DNA from: a bacterium
GTDB lineage: Bacteria; Bdellovibrionota_C; UBA2361; OMII01
Direction: 5' to 3'
DNA length: 9,799 bases
NCBI GenBank assembly: GCA_017853915.1
Contig: JAFMIS010000069.1
Coordinates: forward strand, 1-9,799
Each line of letters starts with the position of its first letter. Within the stretch, counting starts at the first letter, position 1. A program made the position numbers and the translations under genes. Under the pieces are notes generated by a model. That model did not search any database. It was not told where the DNA came from and saw only the letters and a list, made by a program, of their open reading frames with translations. Of the stretch, positions 1-6,933 are shown piece after piece.

Positions 1-1
1 G

Positions 2-793
2 ATGGCGAGTTCTGTTAGCAATCCGGAGCGTTTTGTCGGGATGCATTTCTTTAACCCGGTCGAGAAGATGCCGCTCGTTGAGATCATCCGGGGTGAAAAA
101 ACTTCGGAAGAGACTATCGCGACGGTGGCTGCGTGTAGCACCGAGATGGGAAAATTTCCAATCGTCGTTAATAATGTGCCGGGCTTTCTTATCAACCGAA
201 TACTGATTCCCTACCTCAATGAGGCCGTCTATCTGGTCCAAGAAGGGTACTCGATTGAGGAGATCGACCAGGCTGCTCTTGAGTTCGGCATGCCGATGGG
301 GCCGATCAGACTGCTTGACGAGGTAGGTCTCGATGTCGCTGCTCACGTTTCGAAGATCATGATTGATGGCTACGGCGAACGAATGGCAGTGCCTCCCTTC
401 GCTGAGAAGCTTCTCGGGTATGACCGCAAGGGCAGGAAGAACGATCGCGGCTTCTATGACTACGACGGTAAAGACTCAAGAGCCTGGCCCGGCCTTCGGG
501 ACGCGCTCGGACTTCCCGCAAGACCAAACAGCGCCCTCTCAAGAGCTGACATAGCTGAGCGTCTCATCTTGCACCTCGTCAACGAGGCGATGAAGTGCTT
601 GAACGAAGGAGTTGCCGGAACCGATCGCGAGCTGGCCAAGAAGCAGATCGACTTAGGCACGGTGATGGGGATCGGATTTCCTCCTTTTAGAGGTGGAGTG
701 CTCTACTACGCGGAACGTGTGGGGCTGTCTGAAATACAGAGAAAACTAATCGCCCTACGGAATTCGATCGGAGTTCGGTATCAGCCGTTCTGA
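2..793 (+). CDS. fadJ: 3-hydroxyacyl-CoA dehydrogenase part of a FadB/FadJ-type beta-oxidation multifunctional protein (5' end missing)
   Basis: These 263 residues are the C-terminal part of the fatty-acid oxidation alpha subunit, which oxidises L-3-hydroxyacyl-CoA to 3-ketoacyl-CoA with NAD+. The segment GMHFFNPVEKMPLVEII (residues 13-29) carries the catalytic His15 and Glu27, twelve residues apart as in E. coli FadB His450/Glu462. Next come the NNVPGFLINRIL segment that starts the helical dimer domain (about 57-68) and GMPMGPIRLLDEVGLDV (about 96-112). A second 3HCDH C-terminal repeat follows, ending in GTVMGIGFPPFRGG (about 218-231). The ATG at position 2 is almost certainly internal: the Rossmann NAD-binding half and any enoyl-CoA hydratase domain would lie upstream of the window. 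The two tandem C-terminal domains favour the multifunctional protein over a short stand-alone HBD. FadB and FadJ cannot be separated from this part, so the symbol is tentative. No thiolase gene follows within the window. Confidence 0.92.
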   Translation: MASSVSNPERFVGMHFFNPVEKMPLVEIIRGEKTSEETIATVAACSTEMGKFPIVVNNVPGFLINRILIPYLNEAVYLVQEGYSIEEIDQAALEFGMPMGPIRLLDEVGLDVAAHVSKIMIDGYGERMAVPPFAEKLLGYDRKGRKNDRGFYDYDGKDSRAWPGLRDALGLPARPNSALSRADIAERLILHLVNEAMKCLNEGVAGTDRELAKKQIDLGTVMGIGFPPFRGGVLYYAERVGLSEIQRKLIALRNSIGVRYQPF

Positions 794-887
794 CGAGAAG
801 GGCCTCTTAAAGCCACGGCGAGTAAAACGGGGATAGTTGGTTTCAAACACATAGCTGCCCTCTGAGGACCCCCACGATGATTGATGG

Positions 888-1016
888 CTATCGCGAAGCC
901 TTGTGCACCAAGACCTCGAGCACCCCTACAACATACGCAAGCTCCCCATCCGGTTCAGCATGCAACCCGAGGTATACTCCAGCAAAGAAGATACATGCGA
1001 CGAGCATCAGCTTCAT
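888..1016 (-). CDS. 42-residue signal-peptide-like micro-protein, hypothetical
   Basis: The reading frame starts at the ATG at 1016-1014 and ends at TAG 890-888, giving 42 residues. A textbook Shine-Dalgarno sequence GGGGAGGA (complement of 1023-1030) sits 6 nt before the start codon, which is the main reason to believe it. The N-terminus is a basic-then-hydrophobic segment (Met-Lys, then LMLVACIFFAGVYLGLHA, residues 3-20) that looks like a signal peptide or single membrane anchor. Cys8 could in principle be a lipobox cysteine, but the window VAC lacks the usual Leu at -3. The C-terminal half contains VVGVLEVLVHK. It stands alone, convergent with the fad gene and divergent from the regulator. 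No family was recognised. It could be a membrane micro-protein, a leader peptide, or a chance frame with a good ribosome binding site. Confidence 0.45.
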   Translation of the reverse strand: MKLMLVACIFFAGVYLGLHAEPDGELAYVVGVLEVLVHKASR

Positions 1017-1022
1017 ACAGAG

Positions 1023-1030
1023 TCCTCCCC
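1023..1030 (-). promoter_or_regulatory. strong Shine-Dalgarno site of the micro-ORF
   Basis: GGGGAGGA on the minus strand lies 6 nt before the ATG at 1016. It matches the anti-SD core GGAGG fully and is the strongest non-composition evidence that the micro-ORF is translated. Confidence 0.5.
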
Positions 1031-1350
1031 TAAAACCATGTGAGTTTGGCTACTTGGACCGTATACCCGGTGCCGCGCTCACTAACCTCCAACTATCCCC
1101 TGCGAGGCCACGGCAGTGGAGCCCCTTCCACATGCCCTGTTCTGTTGAGATTCCAGCTACTGGTCCATCGTTTCACAGCCACAGCGTTCTGCTCTGATTC
1201 CTGGCATCCGATTGGTCCGACCAGAATCTTGAACCTAGCACGGAAGAATTAATTTGGTTACACGCTGTTTCTGACTGACACTAGAAGCAGGGACTCCTTT
1301 TTCACTCCGTGCCGTGCTCACGTCATGGAGTAACGGGAAATAGATACACG

Positions 1351-2544
1351 ATGGCAAAACAGGTAGATTTTGAAACCTCATCGGAATTGAAGCGCATATT
1401 CTCGCGTGAACTGGAGGCGTGGCGACAGCGCCACAGACTTTCACTGGATGACTTAAGCGCGCGCTGTGGTGTATCTCCATCGTACCTCGCGCACATCGGT
1501 CGTTACGGACGAATACCAAGCAAGCCGGTACTCCTTCTACTCGGTCTCAATTTTGGAATGCAAAATCCAAACGAATTGCTTCGAGCGGCTAATCTGCATG
1601 AGGTATGGCCGTTTGATGAAAATTCTTCAATCGCAAAACAGGAGAAGTCCCCCGAGGGATTTCTGAGCGTCAAGCTCGATATGGCTGGTTTTGTAGAGGC
1701 GATTCAGAATGTAGTGAGATCAGAGATCCGTCCCCGTACGTTGCGGGATCTCCTCAATGGTCGCCCGCTCCGTATTGGCCTCAACCCCACTCAACCGTGG
1801 CTATTCTCCGTCGATGAACATGGGAAACCCGACTATACTCGGGGGCTCTTGCCGGATTTCTGCGCGCAACTAGAGAATTCCCTGCGGTGTCAGATATCGA
1901 CGACCGTGGTCCGCTTTGATTCGTATGTTGATAAACTTCGAAGTGGGGAGATCGATGTCTACGGTCCGATGCTCGCGGCTCCGAACAATCCGGCCAACAT
2001 AAACTTCTCGGTCCCCCTAAATCGTTCGGGAATGTCAGCTCTCATGAGGACGCGCGAGACACAGGGGCTGGACCCCCTACCCGTCCCGGCCCGATTTGAG
2101 GAGCTCAAAGACCTCTCCTACAGGATCGCTGTGATCAAAGACTCGCGCGCTCATCTTATCACTAATACCCGCCTCAATCGATCGAATGACTCGCTCATAC
2201 TGTGTAATACCGTTGAGGAGGCTCTCGATCGGATAATGGTACGTGGAGTCTCCCGCCCGGCGCACATTTTTATCTGCAGCGCTATGAACGCCAGGCTGCA
2301 GAGCTCACTTAATCCAGATGCGGCGGAAGTGCTCTTCTGTTCACCGTCAACCGTGATCGATGTCGGTGACAACGCTTTTGCCATACGGCCCGACTGGCCT
2401 GAAGCGGTAGCTATGATCAATCAAGCCATCTCTTTTATTTTGGGCTCGGGGGGCTTCTCACATCGGCTCAAAAAATTAGCTGATACATTTGGACCTGGAG
2501 TGTTTGAGCAAACCACCTATTTCCCGCGCGCCGCCAACGATTAA
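1351..2544 (+). CDS. XRE-type HTH regulator with C-terminal periplasmic-binding-protein (SBP_bac_3-like) sensor domain
   Basis: The 397-residue protein joins two modules. Residues about 18-82 form a Cro/C1-type helix-turn-helix; the segment LSLDDLSARCGVSPSYLAHI (30-49) carries the two DNA-binding helices. Residues about 138-385 resemble the type-3 solute-binding fold: LRIGLNPTQPW (140-150) is the first strand, GLLPDF (165-170) the following helix, and LRSGEIDVYGPMLA (196-209) the conserved segment of amino-acid-binding proteins. There is no signal peptide or membrane segment, so the sensor should act in the cytoplasm on an intracellular amino acid or similar ligand. This reading is inferred from fold similarity. 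ATG 1351 was chosen because the protein then begins just before the HTH; its Shine-Dalgarno sequence is weak. A GTG at 1309 is in frame and would add 14 residues. The gene converges on the acetyltransferase gene, sharing a TTAA at the stops. Confidence 0.85.
   Translation: MAKQVDFETSSELKRIFSRELEAWRQRHRLSLDDLSARCGVSPSYLAHIGRYGRIPSKPVLLLLGLNFGMQNPNELLRAANLHEVWPFDENSSIAKQEKSPEGFLSVKLDMAGFVEAIQNVVRSEIRPRTLRDLLNGRPLRIGLNPTQPWLFSVDEHGKPDYTRGLLPDFCAQLENSLRCQISTTVVRFDSYVDKLRSGEIDVYGPMLAAPNNPANINFSVPLNRSGMSALMRTRETQGLDPLPVPARFEELKDLSYRIAVIKDSRAHLITNTRLNRSNDSLILCNTVEEALDRIMVRGVSRPAHIFICSAMNARLQSSLNPDAAEVLFCSPSTVIDVGDNAFAIRPDWPEAVAMINQAISFILGSGGFSHRLKKLADTFGPGVFEQTTYFPRAAND
2541..2544. other. interlocked convergent stop codons in a TTAA palindrome
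   Basis: TAA of the plus-strand regulator occupies 2542-2544, and TAA of the minus-strand acetyltransferase occupies 2543-2541. Both come from the one palindrome TTAA. There is therefore no room for a terminator between the genes, and transcripts from either side must run into the opposite coding region unless stopped there. Confidence 0.9.
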
Positions 2545-3329
2545 CGACGGTGGTAGACCCGTGAGCCGGGCGCTACACTCTCGGTTAGCCACACGTTTCC
2601 ACCGATCACGCTACCCGCGCCGATAACAGTATCTCCGCCCAAGATGGTGGCGTTAGCATAAATAACTACGTCGCGCTCGATTGTCGGATGACGTTTTTTA
2701 TTTGCCATGGCTTTATCGACACTCATCGCCCCAAGGGTCACACCTTGGTATATCTTAACGTTATCGTGAATGAGAGTGGTCTCACCGATAACGATTCCTG
2801 TCCCGTGATCAATGACGAAGGATCTTCCGATCGAGGCTCCTGGATGGATATCTATACCGGTACGTTGATGAGCGTACTCCGATAGCATGCGAGGAACTGT
2901 CTGGACCTTGCGACTCGCCAACCAGTGAGCGAGACGGTACACCGCGATAGCGAAGAATCCAGGATATGCGAGGATTACCTCATCAACACTGCTCGCCGCG
3001 GGATCCCCCTGACAGATCGCCCGAGCATCCTCAAGAAGAAGGGAATGAAGCCCAGGAAGACCCTCAATAAAAGCACCCCCAAGAGCTTGTAGCTCAGCAT
3101 CTGAGGCAACCACGCTCCGACACAAGCGAACCAAATACCCATACAACTCGTCGAGTTTGCTACTCAGGGTGATTTTATCGATCTGTCCGCCGGGACAAAG
3201 CTGTGGAAACAGCACCGCGAGCGTTGTATCAATAAAAGCAGGAACAGTCGATGGCTCAGGGACATTCCCTGACAGGGACTGTCGTAATGAGAGCAGTGAT
3301 TCAACTACGGAGTCTTTAGAAAGAGTCAT
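2541..3329 (-). CDS. cysE: serine O-acetyltransferase, EpsC-type (left-handed beta-helix)
   Basis: The enzyme transfers acetyl from acetyl-CoA to L-serine, giving O-acetylserine, the carbon acceptor for sulfide in cysteine synthesis. In this 262-residue protein an N-terminal helical region (about 1-150) ends in GDPAASSVDEVILAYPGF, where Asp109 aligns with E. coli CysE Asp92. The hexapeptide beta-helix follows, with GIDIHPGASIG (158-168) and DHGTGIVIGET (174-184); Asp174-His175 match the catalytic Asp157-His158 of CysE. KKRHPTIE (211-218) holds His214, matching His193. The protein stops right after VWLTESVAPGSRVY, as in EpsC-type enzymes, and lacks the CysE tail ending in Ile that docks into CysK, so the classical cysteine synthase complex is unlikely. 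It lies 35 nt downstream of the MFS gene on the same strand and is probably co-transcribed with it. Confidence 0.92.
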   Translation of the reverse strand: MTLSKDSVVESLLSLRQSLSGNVPEPSTVPAFIDTTLAVLFPQLCPGGQIDKITLSSKLDELYGYLVRLCRSVVASDAELQALGGAFIEGLPGLHSLLLEDARAICQGDPAASSVDEVILAYPGFFAIAVYRLAHWLASRKVQTVPRMLSEYAHQRTGIDIHPGASIGRSFVIDHGTGIVIGETTLIHDNVKIYQGVTLGAMSVDKAMANKKRHPTIERDVVIYANATILGGDTVIGAGSVIGGNVWLTESVAPGSRVYHRR

Positions 3330-3364
3330 ATATTTCCCGGTGTGGTGACGCTTAAGTCAGCCTA

Positions 3365-4606
3365 CTAAGAATCGCGCCTACCGTCTATGCTCCTCTCCTG
3401 GTCGCTCACGTACACATGTTTGATGGCTCGCATCCACAGGTATCCCGACGCCAGGAGCGCGAGGCTCGTCCCTTGGAGAGCGACCCCAAGAGATCCAGCG
3501 GCATCCGTGAGCGCCCCCACGATAACGGGGCCTAAGAAACCACCAAACATCTGGATAGAGAATATCGTTACCCCCTGAGTGAACGCTTCATATCCCTGAG
3601 GAGCACGCTCGACTATCACCGAGTTCAAGGGCGCAACCCCAGCGAATATCAGAAGCTCCGCCAGGAAACATCCTGTTAAGAACAGCTCTGGACTGCGCGC
3701 CAGGAAACAGCCGACAAGAAAAGGAACCGCAGCCAGTGTGGAGTATGCGACAAACTTTGTCAGACTGCGTGCCGAATTATCCGAGCGAGCCGCAAACCGA
3801 GAGGCCAGGAAGCCACCGCCAAGGGTTCCGCCGAGACCCGTCACCACCAATATGAGCCCAAAATAAGTAGAAGATTCGGCCTCCCCTAAGCCCAGCGTTG
3901 TTCCATGTCGTACGACAAATGCCGCCACACCATTGAGAGCGAAGGTGTTAAGGACGTATCCCGCTATGAGTAGAACAAGAAGTGGTGACCCAAGAATCTT
4001 CCGAAGGCCTGTTACCACTCCCCCGGTGGGAGTCGAGATGCCTCCTGATCTTCGCGATACTTCCGGTCGCAAAAATAGGAATCCAATAGCAAGCACTACT
4101 CCCGGTATAGCGGCCCACGAAAAGAGCGCCCTCCAGCCGTATTCGGCCGCGACCTGCCCTCCCGCCACATATCCGAGCGCTGATCCGACAGGAATCGCTA
4201 CATAGAAAACAGAGAGCGCTCGATTAAGCGCTACAGTGTCCGCGATACGCCCCTTTAGGTACACTGGAACAATAGCCCCATAACACGCCTCTCCCACTCC
4301 GACCAGGATTCGAGCCCCAATAAATCCCAGCGCGGTAAGCGCGCTAGCAGTCAGCCACGTCGCGCAACTCCACGCGACAAGACCGAGAGCCATCACTTTG
4401 CGACGATCAAATCGGTCTCCAAGAAAACCGAAGATTGGGGAGAAGAAGCAGTATCCGATCACAAAAGCAGACACGACGTATCCCGCCTGCGTGTTACTGA
4501 GGGAAAACTCCTGAGTAATCGTCGGCTCAACTGCCTGTACGATGTAACGATCGAAGTAATTAAGCAGGTTAACTAGGGTCAGAAAGATGACCGCGACGAT
4601 CGGCAT
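3365..4606 (-). CDS. MFS transporter, Spinster-like
   Basis: This 413-residue inner-membrane carrier has the usual MFS size and about twelve hydrophobic segments. The first begins almost at the N-terminus and contains NLLNYFDRYI (13-22), typical of Spinster-like carriers. The loop-2 motif A is intact as GFLGDRFDRRK (60-70). TM4 carries the RxxxGxGEA pattern in ARILVGVGEACYG (98-110), another Spinster-group hallmark. Substrates of this group vary (lysophospholipids, sphingoid lipids, aromatic acids, sugars), so the cargo cannot be named. ATG 4606 is the only usable start: a stop lies 36-38 nt upstream in frame. AAAGG is 6 nt before it and GGAG a little further upstream. It heads a probable two-gene unit with the serine acetyltransferase, 35 nt downstream. 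That raises export or import of a serine/cysteine-related compound as a possibility, without direct support. Confidence 0.88.
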   Translation of the reverse strand: MPIVAVIFLTLVNLLNYFDRYIVQAVEPTITQEFSLSNTQAGYVVSAFVIGYCFFSPIFGFLGDRFDRRKVMALGLVAWSCATWLTASALTALGFIGARILVGVGEACYGAIVPVYLKGRIADTVALNRALSVFYVAIPVGSALGYVAGGQVAAEYGWRALFSWAAIPGVVLAIGFLFLRPEVSRRSGGISTPTGGVVTGLRKILGSPLLVLLIAGYVLNTFALNGVAAFVVRHGTTLGLGEAESSTYFGLILVVTGLGGTLGGGFLASRFAARSDNSARSLTKFVAYSTLAAVPFLVGCFLARSPELFLTGCFLAELLIFAGVAPLNSVIVERAPQGYEAFTQGVTIFSIQMFGGFLGPVIVGALTDAAGSLGVALQGTSLALLASGYLWMRAIKHVYVSDQERSIDGRRDS

Positions 4607-4843
4607 AACGAGCCTTTGCTCCTTGAAGGTGTCTCTCCATCTTTATCAGCGATTGACGGTTTCCCCAAGAGCTAAACAGCATCAGGCTGCGGCGCGTCAG
4701 CGTCCAAGACTGCTCCCAGACTCACAATCACCCGGTTTCGATTACTCACCCAAACAGACTATAACCGTTGCATACAAACTCTCATCTTCGACACCTCGGC
4801 CGAATCACTTGAGTGTTGAGCAATCTTTCCTTAGAGTGAGCCC

Positions 4844-5080
4844 ATGACGGGTACCGCAACTATCAATCACATCGTTTCCAACCTTCACCAACACGCCGAT
4901 CACTACGATGGCGATCTCGGGGCTGAACTTCGAGCGCTCGCGCAGCAGATATCAATGACGCACAACCCTACTCCCGTAGTGGCGAAGCTTTTCGGGCCCG
5001 CTAACGGTCTCTACGGAGACAATCCAAATCGAGAGGCCGATGTCGATCAACTGTTCCAAGAGTTGCGAATTCCACGATAA
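4844..5080 (+). CDS. hypothetical protein, 78 residues
   Basis: The frame encodes 78 residues, soluble, His- and Asp-rich near the N-terminus (HQHADHYDGD, 15-24) and predicted largely helical. A loop NPTPVVAKLFGPANGLYGDNPN lies in the middle, and the C-terminus is ADVDQLFQELRIPR. There is no signal peptide or membrane segment. The upstream site GAGTGAG is only a weak Shine-Dalgarno match. It starts 237 bp from the divergent MFS gene, so the two promoters should lie at 4607-4843, but no convincing -35/-10 pair stands out there. Its stop overlaps the ATG of the next small frame (TAATG), hinting at coupled translation. A minus-strand frame (5047-5343) overlaps its 3' end only slightly and looks spurious. 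No family was recognised. Confidence 0.5.
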   Translation: MTGTATINHIVSNLHQHADHYDGDLGAELRALAQQISMTHNPTPVVAKLFGPANGLYGDNPNREADVDQLFQELRIPR

Positions 5081-5184
5081 TGATGAGCAACGCCACTCGT
5101 TGGCATCCTCAGCGATCTGCGCCTGAGATCTCGCTTAAAATGCGGGATCTGCTGGACTCGGTATTTCGAAAGCATATCGACTGA
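5080..5184 (+). CDS. 34-residue ORF translationally coupled to the upstream gene, hypothetical
   Basis: The frame begins at ATG 5080 (a second ATG follows at once at 5083) inside the TAATG that ends the 78-residue gene, and stops at TGA 5182-5184. The product is polar and basic with a helical end (SLKMRDLLDSVFRKHID). Upstream GCGAATTCCACGA offers no good Shine-Dalgarno site, so translation would depend on re-initiation. Its short length, and the fact that frame 2 stays open past its stop to 5392, make it possible that this is the front half of a roughly 104-residue protein broken by a single-base shift near 5182. Confidence 0.35.
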   Translation: MMSNATRWHPQRSAPEISLKMRDLLDSVFRKHID

Positions 5185-5395
5185 CAGGCTTGTACACTCT
5201 GATGGACATTTATTTGGTCCTCGACAACAGCTTTTCCTCAAGAACTCCGTCCACACTCTCATGTCACAACGCGCTCCGTATCCCGCAACTAGGGTGACGC
5301 GACCCATCACGATTTCTTCCTCGTGGATCCAATACTCCGACAAACCAATCGTCGATGCGGGAGGTAGATACAGCGACGAGTTTGGATGCGTGTAG
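5183..5395 (+). other. open frame without own start, possible continuation of the 34-residue ORF
   Basis: In the frame one base away from the 34-residue ORF, the sequence is open from 5087 to a TAG at 5393-5395. After the stop of the short ORF this frame would add 70 residues (DRLVHSDGHLFGPRQQLFL and on to DEFGCV). It has no early ATG and no ribosome binding site; its first ATG is at about 5261. It could be a frameshifted second half, a recently decayed gene, or chance. A minus-strand frame across 5047-5343 is open too, which weakens the case. Confidence 0.25.
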
Positions 5396-5432
5396 CAGGC
5401 GGACCGAGCGGTCTTCAGTGTTTGGGTTTTCT

Positions 5433-5443
5433 GACCACTGGTC
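5433..5443. promoter_or_regulatory. 11-bp palindrome upstream of the secreted-protein gene
   Basis: GACCA-C-TGGTC is a perfect odd palindrome 37 nt before the ATG at 5481. It lies between TTGGGT (5422-5427) and a poor -10-like ATCATAA, so it could be an operator, but the promoter match is weak and the motif occurs once here. Confidence 0.25.
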
Positions 5444-5465
5444 GATCATAAGGGAATTCCGCACT

Positions 5466-5476
5466 GGGGAGGAGGG
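5466..5476 (+). promoter_or_regulatory. strong Shine-Dalgarno site that fixes the start of the secreted protein
   Basis: GGGGAGGAGGG ends 4 nt before ATG 5481 and includes AGGAGG at 5470-5475. It decides the start at 5481 over the in-frame ATG at 5355, which would put 42 non-hydrophobic residues in front of the signal peptide. Confidence 0.8.
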
Positions 5477-5480
5477 TTAT

Positions 5481-6863
5481 ATGAAACGTTTAATGAGAAA
5501 GATGGCGAGACTCTCGCCTGTAAAGGCTCGGCCCGGAGGATCGTTACTAATATTAATGGCACTGCCATCAATCGCGTATGCTGTTCCTACACCACCGGAC
5601 ATGTCGGTGTGTACTAACATCACGTGTGAGACGCTAACGAACAACGTGTGTAGCGAGGCAGGATTCTCGATAGCGCTCAAGAGTTACACTCCAGCTACTA
5701 CCCAAAACAGTGGAGCGGCGACGTATGTGTACGAGATATGCAGCCCTACTCCAGGCACGTGCTCAAGTCTGGTTAGACCAGGTGAGTCATGCCTCGATAA
5801 CTCGTTTTGTAGGAGCAAGGGTCAGCTCTCGGACCCCGGTGCGTCTTGTTCTCGAGAATGTTCAGCTGACACGTTTAGAGGTTTAAGCCATTTTGATGCT
5901 ACCTTCCCTGCCCTGGGAACAAGCACGTGCCTCTCCTCACAGACCGCAATCTCGGGTAGTTGCTCTGCTGTAGACAAGAACAACAACGGAATATTTCCGA
6001 CCGTGGGAAGCTTTGTCCGAGGTGACGCAAGCTGCTTTGACGGTGATTCGTCGGGGTTCACAGTTAAATGCGAAAATACGAGCATAGAACCGGGTGACTG
6101 CGTTGAGATGACCCTTACTATCGCCGGCGAAACGACCGAGCTTGGACGGGGCACATCAGTGGTCGTCGACAAGGAGGCTACTGCATGCACTGCAAGCTGC
6201 CTGGGTGGTCCCTCCTGCGATTCATGCGATCCAGACGACCCAGGACCTAATTCTTGTTTGACGCGTACACTCGGATTCTGGGGATCTCATCCATGGATTA
6301 CAAACGACTTTGCCACCAAGGAGAGTCCAATAACCGTCTGCGGAAAAACTCTTTTCTGCGGTGGCCCTGACGATGGGATGTCAAATCCATCGTGTCTGGC
6401 GGGAAGTTGCGATTCGATTATGGAGGGTCTAGGTTCAAATCCAGGAACTGAGCTATCCACGAATCAGCCCTACGTAACGCTTATTAAGCAACTCACGGCA
6501 GCGAAACTGAACCTTAAGGCGACTCAGGCGTTGGCCGATCCGGGGAGCAATATCTGCACCGACTGGTCATACGGTGGAAAGGACATCTACCAATGGCTTA
6601 CGTTGTGTGAGGGTAGTATCTGTAGCGGAACCAAGGCTCAGATCTCTACAAGCGGTTGTATCGAAGCGCTCGATGCGTTCAACAACCACCAAGATAGCGG
6701 ATTCGATCAGACTCCAGGGGTATTTGCCCGACCGAGCTTGAATGACCACGGTCAAGTCTCCGGGGCGGATTCAAGTGAGTTCACTCGTGCTCAGGGGAAG
6801 AGCACTCCTCCAGGTAAACTGGTGATCGGAAAATTCGCAACTGGCGGAACAAACTGTCAATAG
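5481..6863 (+). CDS. secreted cysteine-rich protein with GFWGSHP motif, function unknown
   Basis: From ATG 5481 the product has 460 residues. A Sec signal peptide is plain: a long basic n-region (MKRLMRKMAR and on to about residue 19), a hydrophobic core SLLILMALPSIA (21-32), and AYA followed by VPTPPD, suggesting cleavage after Ala34. The mature chain has 28 cysteines, an even number that would allow fourteen disulfides in an oxidising compartment. A first Cys-rich region covers about 44-250. An Asp/Pro linker (SCDPDDPGPNSC, 248-259) leads into a second region opening with TRTLGFWGSHPWI (261-273). GFWG-x-HP segments recur in secreted bacterial proteins of unknown role, and no enzyme motif is visible. 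It is probably periplasmic, surface-bound or released; no transmembrane anchor or LPXTG-type signal closes the C-terminus. It is monocistronic, with its own promoter region after the small ORFs. Confidence 0.85.
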   Translation: MKRLMRKMARLSPVKARPGGSLLILMALPSIAYAVPTPPDMSVCTNITCETLTNNVCSEAGFSIALKSYTPATTQNSGAATYVYEICSPTPGTCSSLVRPGESCLDNSFCRSKGQLSDPGASCSRECSADTFRGLSHFDATFPALGTSTCLSSQTAISGSCSAVDKNNNGIFPTVGSFVRGDASCFDGDSSGFTVKCENTSIEPGDCVEMTLTIAGETTELGRGTSVVVDKEATACTASCLGGPSCDSCDPDDPGPNSCLTRTLGFWGSHPWITNDFATKESPITVCGKTLFCGGPDDGMSNPSCLAGSCDSIMEGLGSNPGTELSTNQPYVTLIKQLTAAKLNLKATQALADPGSNICTDWSYGGKDIYQWLTLCEGSICSGTKAQISTSGCIEALDAFNNHQDSGFDQTPGVFARPSLNDHGQVSGADSSEFTRAQGKSTPPGKLVIGKFATGGTNCQ

Positions 6864-6921
6864 CGCCCCAGCGCGCCCACGGCCATTCGTCATAAAGGAG
6901 ACCTCTCCTCTGGCGAGTAGT

Positions 6922-6933
6922 CGCGGGCCCGCG
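6922..6933. repeat. 12-bp GC palindrome CGCGGGCCCGCG
   Basis: A perfect 12-bp palindrome abuts the left copy of the 20-bp repeat (6934-6953) in the 95-bp gap between the convergent secreted-protein and antitoxin genes. GGAGACCTCTCC at 6897-6908 is another short hairpin. These could stop transcription in both directions, but no T run follows, so an intrinsic terminator is not established. The palindrome may instead mark the edge of the repeat element. Confidence 0.4.

Larger units (their letters stand above)
794..1350. other. intergenic stretch with one minus-strand micro-ORF and no long gene
   Basis: This 557-bp gap holds no convincing long gene. The plus-strand frame at 877-1197 lacks a ribosome binding site and has a Ser/Pro/Thr-rich composition typical of noncoding translation. 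The part that looks coding is the minus-strand micro-ORF at 888-1016. The leader of the regulator gene occupies the last part. I see no clear intrinsic terminator after the fad gene; CCTCTGAGG at 860-868 is a short palindrome without a T run. Confidence 0.5.

Noticed and set aside
877..1197. Plus-strand frame of 106 codons after the fad gene
   Set aside because: It lies on the opposite strand to the well-initiated micro-ORF, has no Shine-Dalgarno site, and its Ser/Thr/Pro-rich translation looks random.
4587..4847. Plus-strand frame of 86 codons in the MFS upstream region, overlapping the next ATG as ATGA
   Set aside because: Begins within the MFS 5' end on the other strand, lacks a ribosome binding site, and has Gln/Arg/Pro/Ser-rich noncoding-like composition.
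5047..5343. Minus-strand frame of 98 codons starting with TTG
   Set aside because: It needs a TTG start without a Shine-Dalgarno site, and it overlaps two plus-strand small frames that show coupling.
5355..5480. Longer N-terminus for the secreted protein from ATG 5355
   Set aside because: It would bury the signal peptide behind 42 polar residues, and the AGGAGG site lies just before ATG 5481.
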